Shown: piece after piece, positions 32,909 to 40,940 of the stretch
Position numbering within the stretch: the stretch's first letter is position 1
How the letters are laid out: the number at the start of each line of letters is the position of its first letter
Assembly (NCBI RefSeq): GCF_900182985.1
Contig: NZ_FXUY01000001.1
Span: 4,351,501 to 4,415,500, forward strand
Reading direction: 5' to 3'
Origin: Pseudomonas helmanticensis
Lineage (GTDB): Bacteria > Pseudomonadota > Gammaproteobacteria > Pseudomonadales > Pseudomonadaceae
Length of the DNA stretch: 64,000 bases
Notes under the pieces: model-generated
Told to the model about the DNA's origin: nothing
The model's database searches: none
What the model saw: only the letters and a program-made list of their open reading frames with translations
Position numbers and translations under genes: made by a program

Positions 32909-34093
32909 ATGCGGTTTATTGTGGGTCTGTTCCTGGGCGTCTTGCTCTTGGGTTGCGAGCAGCGCGACCCGCCTGCCCTCGACCAACAACTCTATATCTG
33001 GCAACGCCAATGGACGCCGGCCCATGAGGCGGCGTTGAGCGGTAGCCATGATGACTTCTCGACATTGCGCGTGCTTGCGCTGCAAGCCTTCCCGAATGCA
33101 GGGTGGAGCCGGACGCGGATCGATTCACGGTTGTTGCAAGCCGATGGCCGCCCACTGATTGCGGTGATTCGTCTCGACGGTCAGCTGAAGTCGCTGGATC
33201 AGGATCAAGCCACCGCGCAGATTCTTCAGCTGCTCACAGAGTGGCAGGCGCAAGGCCTGACGCTGAGTGGCGTCGAGATCGACCACGATGCCGGTAACGC
33301 GCGTCTGCCGGACTATGCCGAGTTCCTCAAGCATCTGCGTTCGGCATTGCCGACGAGCCTGCCGCTGAGCATTACCGCGCTACCGGCCTGGCTCAGCAGC
33401 CCACAATTGCCGACACTCCTGCAAACCGTCGACAGCAGCGTGTTGCAAGTCCACGCCGTCAGCGATCCACGCCGAGGTTTGTTTGATCCTGCGCAGGCGT
33501 TGCAGTGGGCGAAAGACTGGGCGCGCGTTACCGACAAGCCGTTCTATCTCGCGCTGCCAGCCTATGGCGTGGCGTTGTTGGCGGACGACGGCGGGGCGCC
33601 GGTGGTGGAAAGCGAAGTGCAGCTTGAACGAGGCGGCGAGCGTCGGGAGTTGCTGGCTGATCCGCTGCAACTGAGCCAACTCGGCAAAACCTTGCGCGAC
33701 GACCCACCGGCACATCTCGCTGGGTTGATCTGGTTTCGCTTGCCGCTGGCCAACGACCGCCGCGCCTGGAGCCTGACCACGTTGGGCGCTGTGGCTCGGG
33801 GCGATGCGTTGAATGGTCAGCTCGGCGTGACGTTCAGCGAACACAACGGTCTCTACGACATCAAACTCGACAACCCCGGCAACCTCGACAGTGCCTGGCC
33901 CGCGCAAATCACCTTGAAGGCGCAACGCTGTGAAGGCGCCGACGCGCTCGCCGGTTATGCGTTGCAACAAAGCGCGGATCTGCTTACCTTCACCCGCCTG
34001 CGCGACGGCCGCTTGCCGGCGGGCGGACAACGCGCCATCGGTTGGGCGCGTTGCGCACATATTGATCAAGGAGGTTCGCATGTTGACCCGTAA
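32909..34093 (+). CDS. DUF3142 family lipoprotein
   Basis: This 394-residue predicted lipoprotein has the signal MRFIVGLFLGVLLLGC, with lipobox LLGC and Cys16. The mature part begins EQRDPPALDQQLYIWQRQWTPAHEAAL and reads like a TIM-barrel glycosidase-type fold typical of DUF3142 (LTLSGVEIDHDAGNARLPDYAEFLKHL, LPLSITALPAWL, FYLALPAYGVALLADDGGAP). No function is established for the family. I chose ATG 32909 after GGGAAGG. It overlaps the next gene by 14 bases, so the two products probably act together in the envelope. Confidence 0.8.
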   Translation: MRFIVGLFLGVLLLGCEQRDPPALDQQLYIWQRQWTPAHEAALSGSHDDFSTLRVLALQAFPNAGWSRTRIDSRLLQADGRPLIAVIRLDGQLKSLDQDQATAQILQLLTEWQAQGLTLSGVEIDHDAGNARLPDYAEFLKHLRSALPTSLPLSITALPAWLSSPQLPTLLQTVDSSVLQVHAVSDPRRGLFDPAQALQWAKDWARVTDKPFYLALPAYGVALLADDGGAPVVESEVQLERGGERRELLADPLQLSQLGKTLRDDPPAHLAGLIWFRLPLANDRRAWSLTTLGAVARGDALNGQLGVTFSEHNGLYDIKLDNPGNLDSAWPAQITLKAQRCEGADALAGYALQQSADLLTFTRLRDGRLPAGGQRAIGWARCAHIDQGGSHVDP

Positions 34094-36218
34094 CTGGCCC
34101 CGCCATCTGCTCTGCCTGAGCCTCTGCTTGCCGCTCGGTTCGGCGCTGGCCTGCGGCCCGGACTTCCCGATGCGCCTGCTCGACAATCGCGGGCAAACCC
34201 TGGCAGATCTGCCTGAGGGCAGCTTCCACTTTGAACTCAGTCGTCTCGGTAAAGCCATCGCCGGGCTGAACAGTGTCACCGCTGCGACGCACAATCCGGA
34301 CGACCTGTACGGCGAGGAAAACGCCGCCGTCGAGGCTCGGGAAAAGGCCGAACAGGCCGGTTTGAGCGTCGAACAGCAAGCGCTGGTCAAGCAACTGCGC
34401 GGGCTGACCGATGCACGTCAGGTCGACGTGCAGGGCGCGAGCCTGCCGGCGGAAATCCGTTTGTACGTGGCCGGTGCGGTGGCGTTTGCCACTGGCGAGC
34501 ATCAACTCGCGGTCGAATATTTCAACAAGCTGCTGGCGCTGCCGGCGGATCAGCGTCCATTGCGCAGCACCTGGGCGGCGTATTCGCTGGGGCGTAGCTG
34601 GTTTGCCATGAGCAGCGAAGGCGCGGATACGGTCGCGGCGCTGGAGCGATCGCGTGAGGCTTTCCGCCAAACCCGGCAGTTGAGCATCGACGGTTTCAGC
34701 GATCCGCTGGAGCTGGGGGTTGCCAGTCTCGGCGAAGAGGCGCGGGCGGTGCGCACGGCCGGCGACTGGAGCGGCGCCATCGAACTGTACGAAGCGCAAA
34801 ACCTGCATGGCTCGGCGGTGGGTTACACCTCGCTCAAGCAATTGATGAACGAATTGGCGGAGTTGCCCGAAGCCGAACTGGCGGAGTTGCTGCAGCACAA
34901 ATCGGTGCAACAACTGGTCACGGCCTCGCTGGTCAGTCGCCAGGGCTGGTCGTTTGGCGATGAGCCGCCGAACGAGAAAAAACTGGTGAAGCTGCTGCAA
35001 AACAGCACGCGCGGCAGCCTCGAAAACGCTGATCGCCTGGCAGCCATGAGTTATCAACAAGGCGATTATGCTGGCGCCAAGGCCTTCCTTGAAAACGCCG
35101 GTGATGGCGGACTCGCGTGGTGGTTGCGAGCAAAACTGGCGGTGCGCGACGGCGATAAAAATGCCGCCGCCGCAGCCTATTCGAAAGCCGCGCAAGCCTT
35201 CCCGCAGAAAGAAGACTGGGGTTATCGGCGCACGCCGGACTGGGCTTATGAAAGCCTTCAGCCGAAATGCCGGGTCGAGGGTGAAAGTGCGATCCTGGCG
35301 TTGCAGCGCGGCGAATACCTGCAAGCATTCGTGCAGTTGTATCGCAGCAATAGCACTTATTGGTTCGATGCGGCGACCGTCGCTGAGCGTGTGTTGACGC
35401 TTGCCGAGCTCAAGCAGTACGTCGATGAAAATGTCCCGGCACCGCCGGCGTTGACCCAGCAGGAGCGCGACAACTACGTTCCCTTGCCGGTCGCCGCCAG
35501 CCTGCGCAACCTGCTCGGTCGTCGCCTGCTGCGTGAGGGGCATTACGCCGAAGCGGTCGCTTATTTCGACAATCCCGATTTGCAGAACAAGGCCCGACTC
35601 TATGGCGAGCAACGGTTGAAAGCCGATTCCGCGTGGTGGCCGACCAAACGTGCCAGTGCGTTGTATAACGCGGCGTGGACGGCGCGCGAGTGGGGCATGG
35701 ACATTCTTGGCTACGAGATGGCACCGGACTACGCCACCTTCGGCGGCAACTACTCGCTGGAAACCACGGAACTCAAGGTCGGCCCGCTGGTTTCCGAAGC
35801 CGAAGTACAGCGTCAGAAGGCCAGTGAGGCGCAGCCGGATCAGCGTTATCACTATCGTTTTGTGGCCACGGCCCTGGCCAGTCGCGCCGCCGACAGCCTG
35901 CCGCATACCAGCCAGGCATTTGCCGCTGTGCTGTGCAACGCCGCCGGCTGGAACAGTAGCCTGGACGAGCAGAGCACGCTGTATCAGCGTTACGTCAAGG
36001 AAGGCGCGTTCGTGCCGTGGGCGGTGGACTTCGGCAATCAATGTCCGTACCCGGATTTCGAAAACGCCGACAAACGTTACGTCACCCAGGTCACGGACGC
36101 TGTGCGCACGACGCTGCGGCCGTACAAATGGCCGGTGCAGATTGGCGCGATTGTGCTGGTGACGGCGGCGGCATTGCTGTTGATCACTCGTCGCCAACGC
36201 AAGAACCGTAAAGGCTAG
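34080..36218 (+). CDS. Large exported, membrane-anchored protein with repeat-like helices, function unknown
   Basis: This 712-residue protein has an N-terminal signal peptide (MLTRNWPRHLLCLSLCLPLGSALAC) and one C-terminal membrane helix (about residues 685-703, IGAIVLVTAAALLLI), followed by the basic tail TRRQRKNRKG. It is thus exported and anchored with the bulk in the periplasm. The middle is helical and resembles TPR-like repeats: AVAFATGEHQLAVEYFNKLLALPADQRPLRSTWAAYSLGRSWF, YQQGDYAGAKAFLENAGD, EGHYAEAVAYFDNPDLQNKARLY. AAGGAGG precedes ATG 34080. Overlap with the DUF3142 gene suggests a two-protein envelope module. Confidence 0.75.
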   Translation: MLTRNWPRHLLCLSLCLPLGSALACGPDFPMRLLDNRGQTLADLPEGSFHFELSRLGKAIAGLNSVTAATHNPDDLYGEENAAVEAREKAEQAGLSVEQQALVKQLRGLTDARQVDVQGASLPAEIRLYVAGAVAFATGEHQLAVEYFNKLLALPADQRPLRSTWAAYSLGRSWFAMSSEGADTVAALERSREAFRQTRQLSIDGFSDPLELGVASLGEEARAVRTAGDWSGAIELYEAQNLHGSAVGYTSLKQLMNELAELPEAELAELLQHKSVQQLVTASLVSRQGWSFGDEPPNEKKLVKLLQNSTRGSLENADRLAAMSYQQGDYAGAKAFLENAGDGGLAWWLRAKLAVRDGDKNAAAAAYSKAAQAFPQKEDWGYRRTPDWAYESLQPKCRVEGESAILALQRGEYLQAFVQLYRSNSTYWFDAATVAERVLTLAELKQYVDENVPAPPALTQQERDNYVPLPVAASLRNLLGRRLLREGHYAEAVAYFDNPDLQNKARLYGEQRLKADSAWWPTKRASALYNAAWTAREWGMDILGYEMAPDYATFGGNYSLETTELKVGPLVSEAEVQRQKASEAQPDQRYHYRFVATALASRAADSLPHTSQAFAAVLCNAAGWNSSLDEQSTLYQRYVKEGAFVPWAVDFGNQCPYPDFENADKRYVTQVTDAVRTTLRPYKWPVQIGAIVLVTAAALLLITRRQRKNRKG

Positions 36219-36844
36219 GCCTGCTGGACGAAAGTCAGGCGTAGCGCAAAGCCGATCAACAGGCTGCCGAACAGCCATTGTTGAACGCGCTGGGCCGTTG
36301 GACTGTGATGCAGCCAACGGCCCAGCGCGGCACCGGTCAGCGCGTAGGCGCTGTCGAACAGCAGCCCGACGCCGACCAGCAAGCCACCTAACAGGGCGAA
36401 CTGGCTCAGCACTGGCGCGCCATCATTAACGATGAATTGCGGTAGCAGCACCGAGCAGAACAGCAGTGCCTTGGGATTGAGCAGGTTGGTCAGCAAACCG
36501 CGACGAATCGCTTCGCGCCACTGTCCATGGCTGTCGGCAATGTCGCTGGCGTTGAGGTTCGGCAGCAGCGTGCTGCGCAGGCATTGAATGCCGATCCACA
36601 GCAGATACGCGGCGCCTGCCAGCCGTACCACTTCGAATGTCCACGGTGCCGCCTTGAACAGCGCCGCCAGCCCCAGCGCCGCCAACGCGACATGGCAACC
36701 CCGAGCAATCCCCAGGCCGATCGCGGTGGCCAATGCGGCTCCGCGACCCTGACGTGCGCCGGTTTGCAGTAGCAGGATCATGTCCGGTCCGGGCAATAGA
36801 TAAACCACTGCCAGCGCCAGGAAAAACAGCCAGAGACTTGCCAT
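36215..36844 (-). CDS. LysE family amino-acid exporter
   Basis: This 209-residue membrane protein starts MASLWLFFLALAVVYLLPGPDMILLLQTGARQGRGAAL, the RhtB/LysE signature with PGPD at residues 20-23. It has six predicted helices. NLLNPKALLFCSVLLPQFI near residue 115 is also family-typical. It diverges from an Lrp-type regulator, the usual control arrangement for such exporters. Its stop shares the palindrome CTAG (36215-36218) with the stop of the convergent gene. The substrate is unknown. Confidence 0.93.
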   Translation of the reverse strand: MASLWLFFLALAVVYLLPGPDMILLLQTGARQGRGAALATAIGLGIARGCHVALAALGLAALFKAAPWTFEVVRLAGAAYLLWIGIQCLRSTLLPNLNASDIADSHGQWREAIRRGLLTNLLNPKALLFCSVLLPQFIVNDGAPVLSQFALLGGLLVGVGLLFDSAYALTGAALGRWLHHSPTAQRVQQWLFGSLLIGFALRLTFVQQA

Positions 36845-36987
36845 GTTGCCGCCCTTTCGTTGTCGATTCGGTGGTCCAAGTCTAGGGCGCAAGGGTGGGG
36901 CAGGTGCTTGCGTAGTTGGCTTCAAAAAAGCTCGGTATTGGCATAACCTGCTTCTTTTTGTGTTTCAACCATCAGGATCTGCCAAGC

Positions 36988-37461
36988 ATGAAACTCGACG
37001 CCTTTGACCGGAAGATTCTTGCCGCGCTGCAACGTAACGGACGCCTGAGCAATGTCGAGCTGGCGGATGAGATCGGTTTGTCGGCATCGCCATGTCTGCG
37101 CCGCGTGCGCATGCTGGAAGAAGCGGGGGTGATCCGTGGCTATCAGGCCAATCTGGATCGCGATGAAGTGGGGCTGGGGCTGACGGTGTTTGTCGGGGTC
37201 AAGGTCGAGCGCCATAACGACGAGCAGGCGGAAGCGTTCTACCGGGCGGTGACGGCGTTGCCGGAGGTGATTTCAGCGTTTCTGGTGTCCGGTGAATCGG
37301 ACTTTCTGCTGCAAGTGGTGGTGCCCGATCTGCGCGCGTATGACCGTTTTCTCAGCGGTTGTCTGCTGAAACTGCCAGGCGTGAGTGATATTCGCAGCAA
37401 CTTTGCGATTCATACGGTGAAGACGCCGGGGGCATTGCCGCTTGGGCATCTGCCTGCCTGA
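36988..37461 (+). CDS. Lrp/AsnC family transcriptional regulator
   Basis: This 157-residue protein has the N-terminal helix-turn-helix MKLDAFDRKILAALQRNGRLSNVELADEIGLSASPCLRRVRMLE and the C-terminal RAM effector domain (LTVFVGVKVERH..., VISAFLVSGESDFLLQVVVPDLRAYDRFL). ATG 36988 is chosen because the family starts here; the longer frame would begin within the divergent promoter region. It probably controls the adjacent exporter gene in response to an amino acid. Confidence 0.93.
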   Translation: MKLDAFDRKILAALQRNGRLSNVELADEIGLSASPCLRRVRMLEEAGVIRGYQANLDRDEVGLGLTVFVGVKVERHNDEQAEAFYRAVTALPEVISAFLVSGESDFLLQVVVPDLRAYDRFLSGCLLKLPGVSDIRSNFAIHTVKTPGALPLGHLPA

Positions 37462-37465
37462 AGAG

Positions 37466-37499
37466 CAAAGATCGCAGCCTTCGGCAGCTCCTACAGGGG
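37466..37499. repeat. Single REP arm, family B
   Basis: AAAGATCGCAGCCTTCGGCA followed by GCTCCTACAGGGG is one arm without a facing partner. It overlaps the stop codon of the lpd remnant and may mark a past deletion end. Confidence 0.75.
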
Positions 37500-37781
37500 T
37501 ACGCATTTCATCCCCTCGACATTCATCGCCGCCTGCCGCAACGCCTCCGACCGTGTCGGATGCGGATGACAGGTCAGCGCAATGTCCTCGGCCGAAGCAC
37601 TGAACGCCGTCGCCACACAGAACTCGCCAATCATTTCGCTCACGCTCGGGCCCACCAGGTGCACGCCGAGTACTTCGTCCGTGCGCTCGTCGGCGAGGAC
37701 TTTGGCAAAGCCTACGGTCTCGTGGTTAACCTTTCCCGGGCCATCGATGTGGCCCCAGCCCTTGATCCAGTCGACCTTGTT
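37491..37781 (-). pseudogene. Dihydrolipoyl dehydrogenase (lpd) remnant with internal deletion
   Basis: Ninety-six codons read without interruption on the minus strand to TAG at 37491. The C-terminal 78 residues (HETVGFAKVLADERTDEVLG, HLVGPSVSEMIGEFCVA, DIALTCHPHPTRSEAL) are the interface domain of dihydrolipoyl dehydrogenase, including the catalytic HPHPT motif. The first 18 residues, NKVDWIKGWGHIDGPGKV, belong to the FAD domain near residue 115 of the same enzyme. About 270 residues between them are missing. A TAG codon lies directly upstream and there is no start, FAD loop or redox-active cysteine pair. This is a dead, internally deleted copy. Confidence 0.82.
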
Positions 37782-37792
37782 CTAAAATTTCG

Positions 37793-37809
37793 AACGCAAA
37801 ATGTGCGTT
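37793..37809. promoter_or_regulatory. Inverted repeat AACGCA-AAATG-TGCGTT
   Basis: This perfect 6-bp inverted repeat with a 5-base centre lies just beyond the lpd remnant, about 135 bases before the SPFH operon. It is operator-like, but no regulator is evident. Confidence 0.3.
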
Positions 37810-37896
37810 TGTGGACATTTCGGTCAAGGCTTCAGGCAAGCGACAGGTTGGGCGCCATTGAATAAGCGCAATTGTGTACGAATATTTCACGCTTTT

Positions 37897-37911
37897 CGTT
37901 ATATCGTAACG
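37897..37911. promoter_or_regulatory. Candidate Zur-type box upstream of the SPFH/P-type ATPase operon
   Basis: CGTTATA-T-CGTAACG resembles the Zur-type pattern TGTTATA-N-TATAACA seen at 54685 and 56395, with two arm mismatches relative to self-symmetry. A second perfect palindrome, ATATCGT-A-ACGATAT (37901-37915), overlaps it. It lies 33 bases before the first gene. Confidence 0.5.
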
Positions 37912-37944
37912 ATATGAACAGCGAGCCAATGATGTTGGGGTGAT

Positions 37945-39903
37945 ATGCAAGTCGATCTGGAGGTTGATGGCACGCAAGTGACCGGACTGCCGCGCTTTCA
38001 ACAGGCGGCCACGCAGGGCAGACGATTGCGGCGTTGGGCGATCGGCTTGGGTGCATTGGCGGGTGCGGGCTGGGTGCTGGCGTTTTTTGTCGGGTTATTC
38101 GCACCGCAATCACTGTGGTTGCCGCTTTTGGTCAATCAGAGCGCAGCATTGCTGGTGTTGGTCGCAGGCCTGCAATCGGCTTGGTGGGTGACGCGCTGGC
38201 GCGCAGGGGTGATGAATCCTCAGGCGTTAACCCCGCTGGTGGTTGACGGGCCTCCCGCAGCCGATGGCTGGTATGAGCGCCTGCTCGATCGCCTTAGTCA
38301 GCGTGGCCTGCATCTGCTCGGGCAGATTGGTGCAGCGACGTTATGGTTGGGCGGGTGGGCGTTGCTGGTGCTACTTGGCATCGAGCAGGCGTGGAATCTG
38401 GCATTGCCGGCCGCCGCTGTCGGACTGTCCGCTACGGTGGGCGCGACGCTGGCGTTGCTGTTGGCGTTCGGTCTGTTGGTGCTGGAGCGGCAACTGGCCC
38501 AGGAAAATCCTGCGCAATGGCCAGAAGCAGGTTCGTTGGCACAATTGACGCGTGTCTCGATCATCAGTCTGGTGTTGGGTGCGGTGTGTTTGTTGTTTGC
38601 CGGCGAAAACTCCGTGTGGCCGGTTCGCGTTGCTGTGCTGATGGGTATTTTGCCGGGATTGGTCGCGATCGAGCTGCTATTGCGTGCCGTTCTTTCGGTT
38701 TTTAGCCCGCATCGCGAACAGCTCGAACCGCCGCTGCTGGCGCGCAGTTTTTTTGCCGACATGTTGCGTTGGCCGCCGCAGCCGCTACTCGCGTTGCAGC
38801 ACGAATTGCACAACCGTTTCGGCATCGATCTGCGGCAGATCTGGGCTTTCAGTTACATGCGTCGTGCCTTTCTACCGGTGCTGGCGCTGGTCGCGGTGGT
38901 TGGCTGGTTGCTCACCGGTATTCATGAAATCCCGCTGCAAGGCCGTGGCATCTACGAGCGTTTCGGCAAACCTGTGGAGGTCTTCGGTCCGGGCTTACAT
39001 AGCGGTTTACCGTGGCCTCTTGGGCGGGTGCTGAGCGTCGAAAACGGTGTAGTGCATGAGCTGGCAACCAGCGTCGGTGAAAACCCGACGCCTCTGCAAG
39101 CCGATCCCGCTGAGGGGCCGGCGCCGATGACGGCCAATCGGTTGTGGGACGCTAGCCACGTCAATGATAAATCCCAGGTCATCGCCAGCAGTCGGGGCGA
39201 GCAGCAGAGCTTTCAGATCGTCAACATGGACGTGCGGTTCGTCTATCGCATTGGTCTGAGCGATCAGGCAGCGCTGGCCGCGACCTACAACAGCGCCGAT
39301 GTTCCGACGCTGATTCGCAGCACCGCCAGCCGGATTCTGGTGCACGATTTTGCCTCGCGCACACTGGACGGTTTGCTTGGAGCGGACAGGGTAGGGCTGG
39401 CCGATGAAATCGGTCGCGCGGTGCAGGATGATCTGCAAAAGCTCGACAGCGGAGTGGAAATTCTTGCCACGGTGGTCGAAGCCATTCATCCACCGGCCGG
39501 CGCCGCCAATGCCTACCACAGTGTGCAAGCGGCGCAGATTGGCGCGCAGGCGTTGATCTCGCGGGAGCGCGGCGCCGCCGCTGAAGCGAGTAATCAGGCG
39601 CAACTGCAGGCCAGCCTTGCGCGCGATCAGGCCAGCGCCAATGCGCGTGAAATCAACGCAGCGGCGCAGGCTGCGGACCTGAAATTCGCTGCCGAACAAA
39701 AAGCCTATGCCAGTGCCGGTCAGGCATTTGTGCTGGAGCAATACCTCGGTCAGCTCAGCCAAGGTCTGAGTAAAGCCAAATTGCTGATACTCGACCACCG
39801 CCTCGGCGGCAGCAACGCGCCGACCATCGACCTGCGTACGTTCACGCTGCCGGCTGACCCGACGCCCGCGCGCACCACCGCTCAACCAGGAGTTAGCCAT
39901 TGA
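37945..39903 (+). CDS. Polytopic HflK-like SPFH (band 7) domain protein
   Basis: This 652-residue protein is much longer than ordinary HflK (about 400). It has about six membrane helices in the N-terminal half (residues 31-53, 58-82, 127-145, 151-180, 201-220 and 227-251) and a further one at 309-326, directly before the SPFH domain (GRGIYERFGKPVEVFGPGLHSGLPWPLG onward). A long Ala/Gln-rich coiled coil at about 535-610 is typical of HflK/C. It is the first gene of a four-gene unit with two more SPFH proteins and a metal P-type ATPase. A probable role is a membrane scaffold around the transporter; HflK/C proper form a cage around FtsH. Start ATG 37945 follows TTGGGG. Confidence 0.82.
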   Translation: MQVDLEVDGTQVTGLPRFQQAATQGRRLRRWAIGLGALAGAGWVLAFFVGLFAPQSLWLPLLVNQSAALLVLVAGLQSAWWVTRWRAGVMNPQALTPLVVDGPPAADGWYERLLDRLSQRGLHLLGQIGAATLWLGGWALLVLLGIEQAWNLALPAAAVGLSATVGATLALLLAFGLLVLERQLAQENPAQWPEAGSLAQLTRVSIISLVLGAVCLLFAGENSVWPVRVAVLMGILPGLVAIELLLRAVLSVFSPHREQLEPPLLARSFFADMLRWPPQPLLALQHELHNRFGIDLRQIWAFSYMRRAFLPVLALVAVVGWLLTGIHEIPLQGRGIYERFGKPVEVFGPGLHSGLPWPLGRVLSVENGVVHELATSVGENPTPLQADPAEGPAPMTANRLWDASHVNDKSQVIASSRGEQQSFQIVNMDVRFVYRIGLSDQAALAATYNSADVPTLIRSTASRILVHDFASRTLDGLLGADRVGLADEIGRAVQDDLQKLDSGVEILATVVEAIHPPAGAANAYHSVQAAQIGAQALISRERGAAAEASNQAQLQASLARDQASANAREINAAAQAADLKFAAEQKAYASAGQAFVLEQYLGQLSQGLSKAKLLILDHRLGGSNAPTIDLRTFTLPADPTPARTTAQPGVSH

Positions 39904-40940
39904 GCCAGTCGCATACTCACGAACCGCATGATCACAGCGGCCACGATCATGGTCGCGGCGGGCATCACCATCATCATGGTCATCATCACCACGGCGCGCC
40001 GGAAGAGGCGGGGCCGTTCCCGTGGCGACGCATGGGCTGGGCGGCGTTGCTGGTGGTATTTGCCATTGCTGCGGCGAGCCTGGTGCAAGTGCGCTCCGGC
40101 GAGGCCACGGTCATCACCCGTTTTGGTAACCCGTCGCGAGTGTTGCTCGAACCGGGTTTGAGCTGGCGCTGGCCGGCGCCGTTCGAGGCTGCGATCCCGG
40201 TCGATCTGCGTCTGCGCACCACCTCCAGCGGCTTGCAGGATGTCGGTACGCGTGACGGTTTGCGCATCATTGTGCAGGCGTATGTGGCTTGGCAGGTGCA
40301 GGGCGATCCGGACAATGTGCAGCGCTTCATGCGCGCGGTGCAGAATCAGCCTGACGAAGCGGCACGACAGATTCGCACCTTCGTCGGCTCGGCGCTGGAA
40401 ACCACCGCGAGCAGTTTTGATCTGGCGAGTCTGGTCAATACTGACGCCAGTCAGGTGCGCATTGGCGATTTCGAAGCGCAATTGCGTCAGCAGATTGATC
40501 AGCAGTTGCTCGCCACTTACGGCGTGCGCGTGGTGCAGATTGGTATCGAACGTTTAACCTTGCCGTCGGTGACGCTGACCGCGACGGTCGATCGGATGCG
40601 TGCCGAGCGCGAAACAATTGCCACGGAACGTACGGCGATCGGCAAGCGAGAAGCGGCGCAGATCCGTTCTGCCGCCGAACGCGATGCGCGAATTGTGCAA
40701 GCCGATGCGACGGTGAAAGCCGCCGATATCGAAGCGCAATCTCGCGTCGAAGCGGCGCAGATCTACGGTCGTGCTTACGCCAGTTCGCCACAGCTCTACA
40801 ACTTGCTGCGCTCGCTGGATACGCTCGGCACCATCGTCACGCCCGACACCAAACTGATTCTGCGTACGGATGCCGCACCATTCCGCGTGCTGGTCGATGG
40901 CCCGCCAACGCTCGACAGCAAAAGCGGATCGCAGCCATGA
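39900..40940 (+). CDS. HflK-like SPFH protein with histidine-rich N-terminus
   Basis: This 346-residue protein begins with a tail carrying 15 histidines in the first 31 residues (HTHEPHDHSGHDHGRGG, then runs of five and four His). This is followed by one membrane helix at about 45-63 and an SPFH domain from about 66 (ATVITRFGNPSRVLLEPGLSWRWPAP). An Ala/Arg/Glu-rich coiled coil runs at about 225-280. The His-rich tail suggests zinc or copper binding and ties the protein to the downstream metal ATPase. The start is TTG 39900, overlapping the previous stop as TTGA, with AGGAG 8-12 bases upstream. Confidence 0.83.
   Translation: MSQSHTHEPHDHSGHDHGRGGHHHHHGHHHHGAPEEAGPFPWRRMGWAALLVVFAIAAASLVQVRSGEATVITRFGNPSRVLLEPGLSWRWPAPFEAAIPVDLRLRTTSSGLQDVGTRDGLRIIVQAYVAWQVQGDPDNVQRFMRAVQNQPDEAARQIRTFVGSALETTASSFDLASLVNTDASQVRIGDFEAQLRQQIDQQLLATYGVRVVQIGIERLTLPSVTLTATVDRMRAERETIATERTAIGKREAAQIRSAAERDARIVQADATVKAADIEAQSRVEAAQIYGRAYASSPQLYNLLRSLDTLGTIVTPDTKLILRTDAAPFRVLVDGPPTLDSKSGSQP

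Noticed and set aside
33990..36317. A 775-codon open frame on the minus strand opposite the large exported protein gene
   Set aside because: The plus-strand frame has a signal peptide, a good ribosome site and a C-terminal anchor. The minus frame is rich in Arg/Gln/His and shows no domain.
37491..37781. A short functional gene instead of an lpd remnant
   Set aside because: There is no start codon or ribosome site, a stop is directly upstream, and the joined pieces come from two distant parts of one enzyme.
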